64,000 nucleotides of DNA from Pomacea canaliculata (lineage: Eukaryota; Mollusca; Gastropoda; Architaenioglossa; Ampullariidae): NCBI RefSeq assembly GCF_003073045.1, contig NC_037596.1, positions 15,069,012 to 15,133,011 of the forward strand, given 5' to 3'. Position numbers and translations under genes: made by a program. The notes under the pieces are model-generated. The model worked only from the letters and a program-made list of their open reading frames with translations, was not told the DNA's origin and searched no databases. Shown here in pieces: positions 46,000-57,850 of the stretch. How positions within the stretch are numbered: position 1 is the stretch's first letter; the number at the start of each line of letters is the position of its first letter.

Positions 46000-46056
46000 T
46001 TAGCCTTTCTTTGCAGATGCATGAGACAATCAGCACAGAGATGGCCAAAGAAGTCA
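46000..46056 (-). other. Orphan exon-like stretch encoding a short membrane helix
   Basis: On the minus strand a 57-nt stretch is bounded by a TTTTAG acceptor and a GTAAGT donor and reads, in phase 1, VTSLAISVLIVSCICKERL. This resembles the end of a type-I membrane exon (hydrophobic run, then basic residues), as in genes E and F. No Ig exon is visible upstream of it on this strand, and no clean in-phase join to gene C was found. It could be a relic of a lost receptor gene, an extra 5' exon of gene C, or chance. Confidence 0.25.
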
Positions 46057-46507
46057 CTAAAACATGAAAGAAATAAGTGTTTAGTTTTCTGTGTGTATGG
46101 CCTGATTTTGTCTGTCAGTGTGTGTTAGACTTTGCATAAGTATGACTTAGTAGTTGTTTGCCCCTTGGTCACGCGCCCCATTTATGTGAGTATATTTATC
46201 TGTTACTTTGAAAAATGTTATTTTGCTCGGCATCAAACCTCAAAAGTTAACAGATAACTCACAGTCTTAGTTAAAATTTAGCAAACAAGTTAAAGCAAGT
46301 TTAATTTGTTGACAAAATTTTTAATGCCCCTATTAGCCTTCTTCACTAAATCAGTAGTTTTCTTTTACACACAGATTTGCCAAAGTTGATCGAATTTTGG
46401 ATATTTTTGTTAATTAAAAATAACGTAAATAAGATTTGCAGACTTACATATTAAAAACTATTTGATGAAAAAATATAATAATGATAAAGATAATGATAAT
46501 GATAAAG

Positions 46508-46669
<162 letters not shown>

Positions 46670-46770
46670 GAGTGTTCCACTGCTTAGCTCCACAGAGGGA
46701 GGACGTCCGTTGTCCGTATTTGACTGTGTGGGAGGGAGGATAGATTGATGAAGTCTCATGAGGACCCAAG
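46670..46770 (-). mobile_element. LINE-like C-terminal fragment abutting the AAT array
   Basis: The minus strand reads VKYGQRTSSLCGAKQWNTL, like the Y-G-R-SF...G-LWNSLP block of LINE polymerases, and then enters the microsatellite. Only this block is recognisable. Plus-strand sequence from 46800 to 47110 looks repeat-like but I could not name it. Confidence 0.4.
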
Positions 46771-48439
46771 GTTTCAGGCAGAAGTGTAGACAGACAAGAT
46801 TTCCGTAAAGTTGTAGGGGGAAGGTGCCTTCAAATAATCCATAGCAGTTGATAGCTTGCAGTCTATTCTACCTTTAACTGGTAGCCAATGAAGAGAATGA
46901 AGAAGTGGTCTGACACGTTCATATTTGTGAGTCGGGACAACGAGACGAGCAGCTGAGTTGTGGACTTTCTAAGGCTTATTAATGACGAACTGTAGACAGT
47001 CAGCAAGAAGAGAGTTTCAGTGGTCTAGTTTAGACAGAAAAAAATGAGCAGGTGAGCATTTTGGTGGTTGAGATGGACAGAGTATGGTGAGTGTGGCTGA
47101 ACTTCCAGAGCTCATAGTATGCACCAGGACAGATGTGATAAATGTGTTCATCAAGAGGCATGTCAGAAGACATTATGTAACATAAGTTGCTTGTTGACAT
47201 TACAAAAGGAACATCAGCTTCGCCTACCCAAACAGAGACGGTTCTGTTTTGTTCGTCATTTAGTTTTAACTCGTTGTGGGTATGTGCATGCGAGTATGCA
47301 TACAGTGTAGATATACCTATCTAAATACACTAGATGTACTTATCTGCAACCAAGAGAATACAGATGTTCAGACAAGCCTTTATCTATGTATACAGAATGC
47401 ATGTTCATATACATGCGTAGTTATGTGCACTGCTACAATGCTGTCCGCCGTTAAAATATCGTATTCTTAACCCGTATTACAATATTACAGCTTGCAATAA
47501 AGGCTTTTAAACTAGAAAAATGAACAGAAACGTATCTTTTTTGCATGCTTGTGTGATCTGTACATGGAATATTTGACAGCATGGCAGTTTTTTTTCCTTA
47601 CTGACCTCATAGTTTGTCTTCTGTGATTGTAGTCTCCGCCATCTTGCAAAACACACGAAGCGATTGTAGAAAACAACTCGCTGGCCCGCTTGCTCACTCC
47701 CCCAGCATTGCCTTTTCTAAAAACAAGCCAGTACTGCTTTGATATCCTTGATCTTTACTGTAGTATTCATTCTGGAAATTCCCGAAATCATAGACTGTCT
47801 ATTTTTGTTATCAACCTTCTATCACAGCATGTGACATACAGTCATAGTTTGAAGGTCGCTAGAATACCTTTGTAGATTACCTGCCTGCTGACAGCAATAG
47901 CGGTTAGACTTGATGAACATGAGTATTTAAGTAGGGAGAAAACTTTTTTCTATAAAACCTTAGTATCTTACTCTTTCAAGAAAAAGAAAATGATAGATAT
48001 GCAACACCTAGTGCATAAAATATTATTTGTAAACAAGTTTGAGCATGCATGAAAATTTACTATAAGTCTGCAATATACTTCAATACACTGAAAGCAAGAC
48101 ACAGGTGACATTTTGCTCTTTAGAGTGTTTATTATCTACTGGTTTGTTTTGAGGCTGGTCGTGTTTATAAGAGTCAGAGTTTTGGGTACCGAGATTTTTT
48201 TTAATGTGTTTGAAAGAAACTCGAGATTGTTATCAAGAAGAAGAATAATATACTTTGTCACACAAACATTTATAAATGTACCAAAGTCTTCAGTTCAGCA
48301 CATACTTGTCTACTTTATCAAATGCTGATGTTCTAAGCGCACCTTATAGATTTAGACTTTGCATATCCTGCATTTGCTCATAAAGTAACTAATAAAAAGA
48401 ACGAAATCCGTATCAATAACCTTTGCTTTTTCGTATCAG
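46771..48439. other. Spacer with unassigned repeat-like sequence
   Basis: 46800-47110 has the feel of an old interspersed repeat, but I could not assign it. 47110-48440 shows no splice-bounded coding frame. Confidence 0.35.
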
Positions 48440-49458
48440 GGACAAACAGGATAAGTGATATTAAAAAAGTACTGTCAGACCTATTTAAAGTCACGAAATG
48501 TGCCTGGACAAGCTCTTCTGGCTGTGAGCCAATTTTGTGAGGTGAAGGTGACTGATAGGGCGTTAACAGTTTCTCGAAAGCTTTTAGTGACACTGGTACA
48601 ACGAGTTCATGACAACAAAAAAATTACAGTCTAGAAAGCCAGTTATCTGGTGTATCACAACAAGCGATTTTGAATGAATGTTTATGTGAGACAAACAGCA
48701 ATACGTCGACCACAACGAATTTGAAGGTGACCTCTTATCATATAAAAAACACTGTATATGATAAGTTTTAGACACACACACACACGGTGTTAGGGTACAC
48801 AATTGAGAGTCATGGGTAGTATTAACATTTTTCTACATCTGAAAGTTGAGTTTCAGAAGCAAACTTTTAGTAAAAAGACTTGCGTGGGGTTGAGATGAGG
48901 TTTGATCAGCTTCACATCGCAAGCTGTCTTGGTATAACTACAAAAGACAGCATGACTATTGAAAATGCCCTAAACATAAAATCAACTACCTGTCTGTAAT
49001 CCATTCCTTTTGTATATTTATATACATGTGTAGGTGTCTTATTCTGACATAGCTTGACATTATTTCAAACATTGTTCAGGTGGGAGTATGCTATCTGATT
49101 ATGTTTGCTCATGGCAGTATGTCTTAACCTGAAAGCAAAATTTTCTACTGTAGTCTTTAAAACTGTTTACAACTGGATTAAAAAAAGGTGGGGAACGCAA
49201 AACCTGGCGTGTCTTTATCGCTGGCTAAAGAAATTCAAATTTTTAAAACAAAGCCGACGTTTCTGTTCGAGTGTAAACAAGCTTCTACTTGTTTCGAGAA
49301 AGCTGGGTTTCGTTTCGTCTAGTTTACTTTTCTTTCTGTCGTCACAATACTTTGTGATAACTAATCGAAATTCTTTAACATAATGTCCAACCTGTAATAA
49401 ACAAGATAAATAGATGTATATAATTGAACAGTCTTTGTCATGATCTTGTATAATTTAT
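48440..49458 (+). repeat. Diverged paralogous segment, copy 2, upstream of gene E
   Basis: Matches copy 1 in the same order and orientation but is about 500 bp longer because of extra sequence between 48760 and 49380. Its core motif is at 48548-48580, and the segment ends about 0.6 kb before the start codon of gene E. It may hold the promoter region of the Ig genes or be an old dispersed repeat. Confidence 0.6.
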
Positions 49459-50045
49459 GTCCCTCGCGAGTAACAAGTAGTTTTAATGCATGTAAGCGCA
49501 TGTGAGTACGCTTGTTGGTGAGTGAGTGGATGTAGCTCATCTGAACTTCAGAAAATCTAAGTATAACGTGGTATGATATTTTTTCCTTGTTCTCATGTTT
49601 CTTGTTTTTTTGTTTTGCGTGTTGTTGACTCAAATGTTCTATTTTCTATGTAATATGAAAGGTTCACTGAAGTGCGACAGCGTTGAAAAGGCTTAGGCCG
49701 ATATTTGTAGCTTTGCCTGAGTCACCTTCAACAAGAAAACCTGCCGCACCTACACGGCACGCCAGTCACTAGCGTCGAAGTCCAAGCGAACAGTTGACGC
49801 CTACGCATTACCTGACGTATCAGGAAGATATGTATGTACTTTAAGAATTTTGAAAAGTTAATATTTTGTTTTCAAGGACAGTTCTGTCATTTGTAGTGTA
49901 TAGTTCAAGTAATTAAATTCAAACAATGTTTTCTGCATACATGTTTCTAGATAATTTAAATTTACGTTGTTCACATTCGTTCATTGTCATCTTGACTTCC
50001 GCCCTATTTTGCAGTGCTGTTTCAAATCTCATCTGACCTTTCGTG

Positions 50046-52449
50046 ATGTTAAAAGTCTTTTGTTCGATATTGCTGATTTCACTGACAGCAAAAGGTTGGT
50101 TGAACATCTTAATCATTTAATACTTAACACTAAAATAAAGTAACAGTGAAAAAGAACAATATAAGTATTCATCTTATTTATTATTATTGGCATTTCAAAC
50201 ATTTAAACTATCAAGACAGCTGTTACTTTTATGTGATTAAAAGTGAATAATACCATAGCTAAATCTAAAATGTGTCTTTTTCCGGGTAATGGCGATTTTT
50301 CAAAAGTAAAATTTATGACACTTATGCCATAGGGAGCAAAGAAACAACATGTACAGCACGAAACTGGAAAACCCTGCAGTGCAACTTCCCACAAAATATC
50401 AACACGACGAGGAAGGATTATGCAGTCTATTTTCACCCTTACGGTGGTGGAGAAGGTGACTAATTTATATTTATAGAAAAAGTAGAGTAAAGTAATTTCC
50501 CTTTCTTATCACTTTTATTGTTAGATACTGCATATAAAATTTTAAAAGAGGTAAGATGGAAAGAGGTGTGTTAGCAGACTCCAAAAAAAAAAAAAATGAA
50601 ATGGGTAATAATGATGGTCTTGCATATTGAACAAAGCAAATAAAGTATAGTGTTTTAGACAACACATTACCTCGAGATTTACTTTTATAACATCTGACTA
50701 CTTGGCCAAAGATTAGTAGTTTTGTAGTAATTAAGGAAAACAAGTATGCTTTTTATTATTTTATAAATTTAAAAAATAATCAACACAATTTAGGGACATG
50801 TCAGGTTACAAGTTATATTTTCTGTTCTTAGGTTAGATAACTTGGACTTCTGCAGCCAATTTACTCCACTGTTGAAGCAAATTTACTTCACAAATTCGAT
50901 TTTAAATCAAGATAGGAAGACAACTATCAGTTTCAAGCCCTTAACAAACAGGATTTAGCATATTCTCTTTTATTTAGAAAATCTATTATTTTTTTTAACT
51001 GCAGTCCCTAACATTAGACGACAAGGTAGTGTTAGCCCTCTTTTTTAAAAAAAGAAACCTATCGCTAACTAACCACTCTTAAAATCCACAGAGAAGGTGG
51101 TTGACTGTGCGTGGATCGATGCCCAGCTTCACTGCATCCGACAGGAGGGCTTTGATTGCAGTGAGTCTGTGTCCGACAAAGCCATTATCGGTGTACCTGA
51201 AAGATTTGTCAACAGGGAGGGAAGTTTTAGATGCAACATGAATGGCTACAGTCCTGGCAACTTTTCCTTCTGTCGTTTTCTGGCAAATAAAGGTGAACTT
51301 ACATTATCTTCTTTGACAAAATTCTTAATTTTAGCTTTTATCGGTGGGGTTCCAAAAAAAAAAAAAATAAATAAAAAATTCATAAAAGGGTTTTGAGTAA
51401 GAAACAAGCTGAAAGTAGCACACGTCTACAGTGAGTATAATAATAAGTATGTTTGCAGGTGAAGAGCCTTTCGCAGCTTGTGAGGCAAGCCTGGCTAATG
51501 CAGAATCTCAAGTTGTTTTGAACTGCAGTTTCTCCGTGGACGTGGAGAGCTTTACTGTCAAGAAAAATACAAGTGAGTGATGTGTCTTCTGTACTTTTTT
51601 GTACGGATGCAGTGCTGTGTACTGTATGTGAATGCGAACAATTCTTACCATAATAGTCACTGTCGGGCTCTATTGTCTAGGTGTTGCAACTGTATACAAA
51701 ATATGTTGTCTGCTTCCAGCGGTTGTAGCCAGCTTCACAAAATCCGACTGCCAAAGGTCTTCCCCTATTTGTACTCACATGCCTGGGGATAACCACCACA
51801 TCTTCAGTGTAACGCTTGATGTTGAAGATTTTACACATGGCGAATACAAGTGTCACCCAGAAGATCCACCACCTCAGCTTCAAGTCAAAGGATGCAGCTT
51901 AAACATAAACAAACAGACTGAAAGTAAGAGGCTTCTATGTTATTTTTTTTATACAGCTGGGATGTATTTGTCAGAGACAAAATATGTTTAAAACTAAACT
52001 AATTTGTCGTACGTCTTTAATAAAAAAATTATTAATTTCTTCAGTTTATAACCTGCTTCCATGTTTTGTTTTCTCTGTGCCTGTTTCAACGTGTGGATTC
52101 ATGCTGATGCGCATTAAAGCTTCCGAGTTTCCTGTGGTTGCTGTTGTACTGATAGTCGTCCTTGTAACGGCTCTTGTGTCCGCTGGGGCTTCTCTTCTTA
52201 TCATCAGAAAGCTGATGATGATTAAGTAAGTCTCTTTTTTTTTCATGCTTTCATGCTGAATTGATTTGTAAGATTTACACTTTAAGAATTCAAAGAACGG
52301 ACCAAAAGGACAAATACTTGACATAAACTACACTCTGTTAAATGTATATTTTTTAAATTCGTTATAAATGCAACTACTAGGGGCTTTGCCTATTTTTCCG
52401 CAGGAAAGCTATGCTCAAGAAAAAAGAAGAGGAAAAAATATCGACGTGA
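50046..52449 (+). CDS. Gene E: single-pass membrane protein with two Ig-like domains, 280 aa
   Basis: Seven coding exons: 50046-50094, 50333-50455, 51092-51292, 51459-51572, 51720-51923, 52120-52225, 52404-52449. Residues 1-16 are a signal peptide (MLKVFCSILLISLTAK). Domain 1 is split over exons 2 and 3 (LQCNF ... GSFRCNMNG). Domain 2 is split over exons 4 and 5 (LNCSF ... HGEYKCHP). Residues 231-265 hold the membrane helix (VVAVVLIVVLVTALVSAGAS), followed by a basic tail KKAMLKKKEEEKIST. There are 13 ectodomain cysteines. An acceptor at 50014 implies a spliced 5' UTR ending 31 nt before the ATG. An alternative acceptor at 52044 would add 25 in-frame residues before the helix. F is its tandem paralogue. 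A receptor or recognition role is inferred from architecture; the tail has no tyrosine and no signalling motif I recognise. Confidence 0.88.
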
Positions 52450-52514
52450 TAATTCCTTTGAGATTAGACACTGACTACAAAGATGGACAGGGACTGTCGC
52501 GTCTGTAGGATGAG

Positions 52515-52555
52515 TTGTTTCAGCAGCAATGTTTTGATAACGGCTTGTCACGTGG
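52515..52555 (+). repeat. Ig-family downstream motif, copy 4, 3' of gene E
   Basis: TTTCAGCAGCAATGTTTTGA then TAACGGCTTGTCACGTGG, starting 66 bp after the stop codon of gene E. Confidence 0.75.
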
Positions 52556-53065
52556 ACAAAACAACGACCTGTTACTTAGGCAGAGGATTCTGCCCAATTC
52601 TACACATTTCTAACAAACTTTCGAAGCAGTACAAATCATGTTAGTGTTTGAGAACAATCGTTCAGCCGTTTTCTTCTTTCTCAACAGAGAATATAGGCAC
52701 CACGGCCGTTAATTTCCTAGATTAAAAGACTTTGATGAAATTTTGCGAAAAAGTATTAGGGGTAGAGAAGTACTGCAAATTTACTTCCAGGTGCATGTAG
52801 TAATATTCATGCCTTACAACTACTACTAGCAATACGAGACATAAAAATAAACATTTAGAAAATACTGACAAAACTAAGTTGGATGGGCCTAAGATTCATT
52901 TCATAATTTGTTTTATAGAAATTATAGTTCCAACACTGGGTTGTTTTGTCAACTACCCGAATACTACACTGCAACACATCTTCATGTACATAGTGAAGTA
53001 TCCTAAAATCAGTCACACAAGCGCTGAAAATGAATGCTGATTGATTTGTCTGTGTTGATCGTTTT

Positions 53066-53105
53066 TCTTCGGCAGCGATGTTTTGATATCAAACAATCAC
53101 ACGGA
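53066..53105 (+). repeat. Ig-family downstream motif, copy 5
   Basis: TTCGGCAGCGATGTTTTGAT then ATCAAACAATCACACGGACG, about 620 bp after the stop of gene E. Confidence 0.65.
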
Positions 53106-56100
53106 CGCCTCAATTATCATTCATTTTGCAGTGCTGTTCTTTCAATATATTTTTTTTTCTATTAAACCAACACAAGGCTTGTTTTTTAACACTCACAATG
53201 AGCGTCAACTGTATTTGCATCTCACTTTTGGTTTACAAGACAACAGTAGTGATAGAATAAGGAATCTGTAAGAAACTGAAAAGCTAAGATGAATGCTCCT
53301 ATATTTTATAATTTAATTTGTTTTATTAGTTTGACTTCACGAAAGACAAATAGTGTGTCAAGAAACCACGCTCAATTAACTCGGTCGATACATGTGAAAA
53401 ATCAACCTCAATTATGAGGCTTAATGACAGAAAGTATGACTTTTTCATAAGATTTCATTTAATGGACTTCACTATGCATGTATACCGATACATTTTCGAT
53501 GATTTGTAAAGGCACAAATAAAATTAAAGTTATATCTGGTATGATAATTCAAAAAACAGGATTGCATCGTTTGTTTTCTGTTTCTGATTTTTTATTTATG
53601 AGTGAAAAAGTGAGCTCATGTGGTAACAATACTTCTACCACTACAAATGATTAATAATAATAATAACTACTTACACCTAACCAGTTAATTTAATTGTTAA
53701 GTGCACCTTGTCCAGCATCTGTCCAAAATAATAAGCAAACGTGTCTTTCTTCGTGAGTGGCATGTCACACACGTGGTAATTTATATAATTTCAACAGGTT
53801 TATTAATTGCATAGAAATATTAAATGGTTATTACTTAAATAATGCTATGAAGAAAAAATAAAGAGAAAGGTAAGGAAAAGAAATGATGCACAGATGATTT
53901 ATTATGACAAATGTTTCAGGTTTATCTCTAAACGAAGGGGAAAAGCAGTGTGTTATACCACTCCACTTACATCTCAAACACTCTTATGATAGTGATCAAT
54001 AATATTTTTTGTGATCTTTGTCAGACAACAATGTGTACAATTTTTCGTGTTTTCAGCTGGGGCTTTAAGTTCTTTAAGCATAATGTTGTCGCTGTAGAAA
54101 CCTAGTCTCGACCTTTTTGACGTTAACACGTATTGCACGTTTTCAATCTTTCTTTCCTGTCTATTTATTTAGCCTCGTCTGACAAAAACTATTGTAGTCA
54201 GCCCATTGTGAGAACCATTTGACTTAGACGGCATTGTTGTAAGTAATGAAGGAATTATGAAGGATTACATCTTCTTTAATGTCAATGCTGATCCCTTAGC
54301 TACATGTTATACATATTACCTACATTCAACCATGAGATCTTCCTTTAGAGCTTTCGTGTTCCTTTTGGTCTCAGTGGCACTGTTTTAAATTATTACTGGT
54401 CCTACCTGACTGACTGAGATCAGTCGTAGTAGTTTCAGGCACTATATATATATATGCCTAAAATTTCCAGAAAAGCTCTGTCGTTGTGTCTCTTTTATTC
54501 ACTAAGTAATGGTGTAATAATACCATTCTATATTTCACCCTGCAGTATCACATGTATTCTGACAATGAAAATAGATAGCGTCTGGCCTAGCTTTCTATTT
54601 TTCAATGGGGAATGAAAATGTAAGTCAATCCAACAATTTGAATATATCTTTAGATATCCGGGTGTGTGCACGATGAACTAATGTCTTTAGCTACAAGTGT
54701 AGTGAGTTGTGGTCGGTGTCGTGTACTGTTTCCTGCTTGTGTGACGTCTTGTGTGCGTCGTTTGTTCCACGTCACTTGAAGCAGAAAAAGACGTCATATA
54801 TAAGAGAAAAGCAGTTGCTCTAAAAATAGCCCAGTGAGCGGGTAAACAACATTCTTCTCCGCCATCTTCTTTATAACTCTCTCAGTGACATTGCTCTGAA
54901 CTAGTGCCTCTGCGATTTGATTCACCTACAAGTCTCTTCATCCTCATCTGAAGGGGGCTTGTCGAGTGTGTGTAATACGTTGTGTGCATACAAAGTAAGT
55001 ATGCTTTCGTATGACTACAATGACCAAGTAGTAAATATAAATGTAAAAAATATTACCTATATAAGAAGGACGCACATCTTAATAAACTGACAATGACATT
55101 GCATGAACGTTTTGACTTAAACCCAGAGAAAATATTTATCTGTCAGCCTCATCCTTTTATGTGAAGGGACACAACTCTTTATCAGCACTATCTCCCTTCC
55201 TATATACTCACTAATATAAAGAGGGAACGAGATAATAATTTACACAGAAAGCGGTAACAGTTGTTGAGATAACATACCGACATATCAATAGCTTTAATTA
55301 TGACACTTCCAGTATTACACATTGATATTTCCATACATCTCAATCTTTCATGTAATATTTTTATTTCAAAGTTTTTTTTTTCAAACATGATTTCATTGTC
55401 CTTAGGGCCACAATATACAGTACACATACAGAAACAGAAAACAAGGGCTTCATTTCTTCACTACATTGATGCCATTTGTAAATAAAATGGATAAAGTGAT
55501 AAAATTCAACTATAAAATCCATGTTGTAAGCGCAAGCCGCATAAATAAACCAGGAAGGCTGGGTACCTAAGCTTGTAGTTTTAATGAAAAAACCTAGTCA
55601 ATTTTACTGTTACTATTTTCTTACCTTAAGTGTGTACTGAATCACCTAGAGTGCGACCTGGTATAAATGCTCTTTAGTAGATTTTGATTTCCGACTTTTT
55701 TCTCCCCGCTGGATATTAGGACATTCTTGGTCGTCCTGAACATATTTTACATCAAAGCGCAATTCTTCATAACTATTAGTGTAATGTGCGTTGACCACTG
55801 GCTCGATACATAGACGCATGAATCGATAAATTAGGCAATTAATACATTAATTAGACTGATACACTTCAACATACTTCATACATTTTATTGCTTGCGATGT
55901 AAACTTGGTACATTGGAGATTGAAACAAATAGATACACAAATTCAGGAAGCCACTATGTAAAGCAGATAAAAACATACCATGTGTATTTTTCAGTTATGG
56001 TGGCCAAAGATTCCTTTATTGAGACTTGAACAAAGCCACCCGTTTCTCTAGAGGGAGACCAATCACAAAAACCAATCATCTTCTTAGAAAAAAATTCGGT

Positions 56101-56677
56101 CCCTACAACACACACACACACTACGTGTTTGTATATATAAAATATATACTTTGTTTTCAAGAATAGACATATATAATCACTACAAATACGTCTCCCACTG
56201 GACAAAAACACACTCATACGCACACGCACACATAGTCGTGAACAGAAACATGGCACACGCTCAGAGGAATATTAACAAATACACGGGAGTGCTATTTAAT
56301 TATTACAATACAATAGATAGAAGAAGATAAAGATTGACTTCGATGATTCACCTTTGACATGATGCTTTATTCGAGTTTGACACACGTACGTAGAGTGACA
56401 CACATTCATTTCAGAAACGATTTAACTGCGTTGCTCGTAAATAAGTGATACACAATTAACTTTCTCTTGAATTAAACTCTGCGATCTTCAAGATCTCCTT
56501 TCTATGAAGAGTTTGTCAATGTTTCTATGGACAACCGTACTCGACCGAGAATTCCCGAAAGTGTCGGTGAGTTTTCAGGCTTACAGAGTCCTGTGCTCGA
56601 CACTCGACATTTCGACAAATCTCATCTGCACGAAACTGGAAGCAAGTCAAACGTTTACAATGCTATCGTCATTCAGG
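53106..56677. other. Spacer between genes E and F
   Basis: No gene recognised. Small TG/CA and TATA tracts occur (54445, 56108). It separates two tandem paralogues by about 5.4 kb. Confidence 0.45.
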
Positions 56678-56710
56678 TTCACCGATAAGGCTTTAACCTT
56701 TTCTCGAAAA
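56678..56710 (+). repeat. Core motif upstream of gene F
   Basis: ACCGATAAGGCTTTAACC then TTTTCTCGAAAA aligns with the core motifs at 32434-32467 and 48548-48580. It lies 1.15 kb before the start codon of gene F. TTCTCGAA has the TTC-nn-GAA spacing of inverted heat-shock-factor half-sites; that reading is inference. Confidence 0.5.
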
Positions 56711-57850
56711 CCAGGCTTTAGTTGGTTCGAGTTTATCGAAATAAGGAAGGTCTTGAGCGGTGGGTCATAAATAGCTGCTGGTCAGATGAAGTGCTTGCAC
56801 TAGACAGATGACATGAGGTAAGAGCACATTAAAACAAGATATATTGTTATTATTATTAGATGAATTTTTTCTTTGCAGTTAGAAAACACAAATAACTTCC
56901 GTTGTAAACAACCGACCGTTTAAAGTCTCACATATGTCACAGCCAACATCTGGTAGATAAACGCGCAGATCCATCTACAGCCATATGACCCGAAATGCTA
57001 ACATCTAATGTCATACAACTCATGCTAGCATATGATGCTTTTAGAAAAGATTGCTTTACTTTTAAAAGATTTTTTTTCTCGTAGAAACCATAATTTCGTC
57101 AGTAGATAGCAATAGAATTATGAGTTACTATGCCTATTATGTAAAATATTACTTTGTTTCTTCGTGTGTTTGTGTATGAGTAAGTATAAGTGTGTGTGCG
57201 CGTGTGAAACAGATTGCACTGACTGTGAGTGTATTATAATTTTATTAGTGCATTACACAGTTTATCGTTCTTTTCTCTCATTCGTTTTCTTTTATCCTTT
57301 TAGATAACCTCTCATTGTGCTCTCAGTTACAAAGATAGCCATACATTTTTAGAACGGGCTCAGGCCCGAGTCTGTAGGTTCAAGGAGAGTCTAGTCACAG
57401 CCATAACCTAGGAGGCGACGTAAACAAACAATAACAGTCCTGGTAGCCACAGATAGGCGGTACACAAGGGAGAAACAAGGTAGCGCGTGCCTCGTACCTC
57501 GTACCTTACCTTTAGGAGGTAAAGAACGGTTTGAACCTAGTTGCCAGTGAGTTTCCTGTCTTTTTCTTTGGGCCTCATACTAAAGAGCATAAGGTACGAT
57601 CACTAATAACAAGCATTATTGTTCCTTTACTTGAAACTACAGTTACATAGCATTTATAAGTGTTATCTAATTTAATTAACATTTTTACTTATTGAAACAT
57701 GGTCGTACACATCTACTACATATCATACTTTTCTAAGCAACTTTCATTGCTAGCTGTAATCAGCTCATTAAAATTAAATAATTTCAAGCGATTTTGGATT
57801 TCAGAACTTCTTGAAGACGAGAGTAACCTCAGTTCCACCAGCTTTTCATA

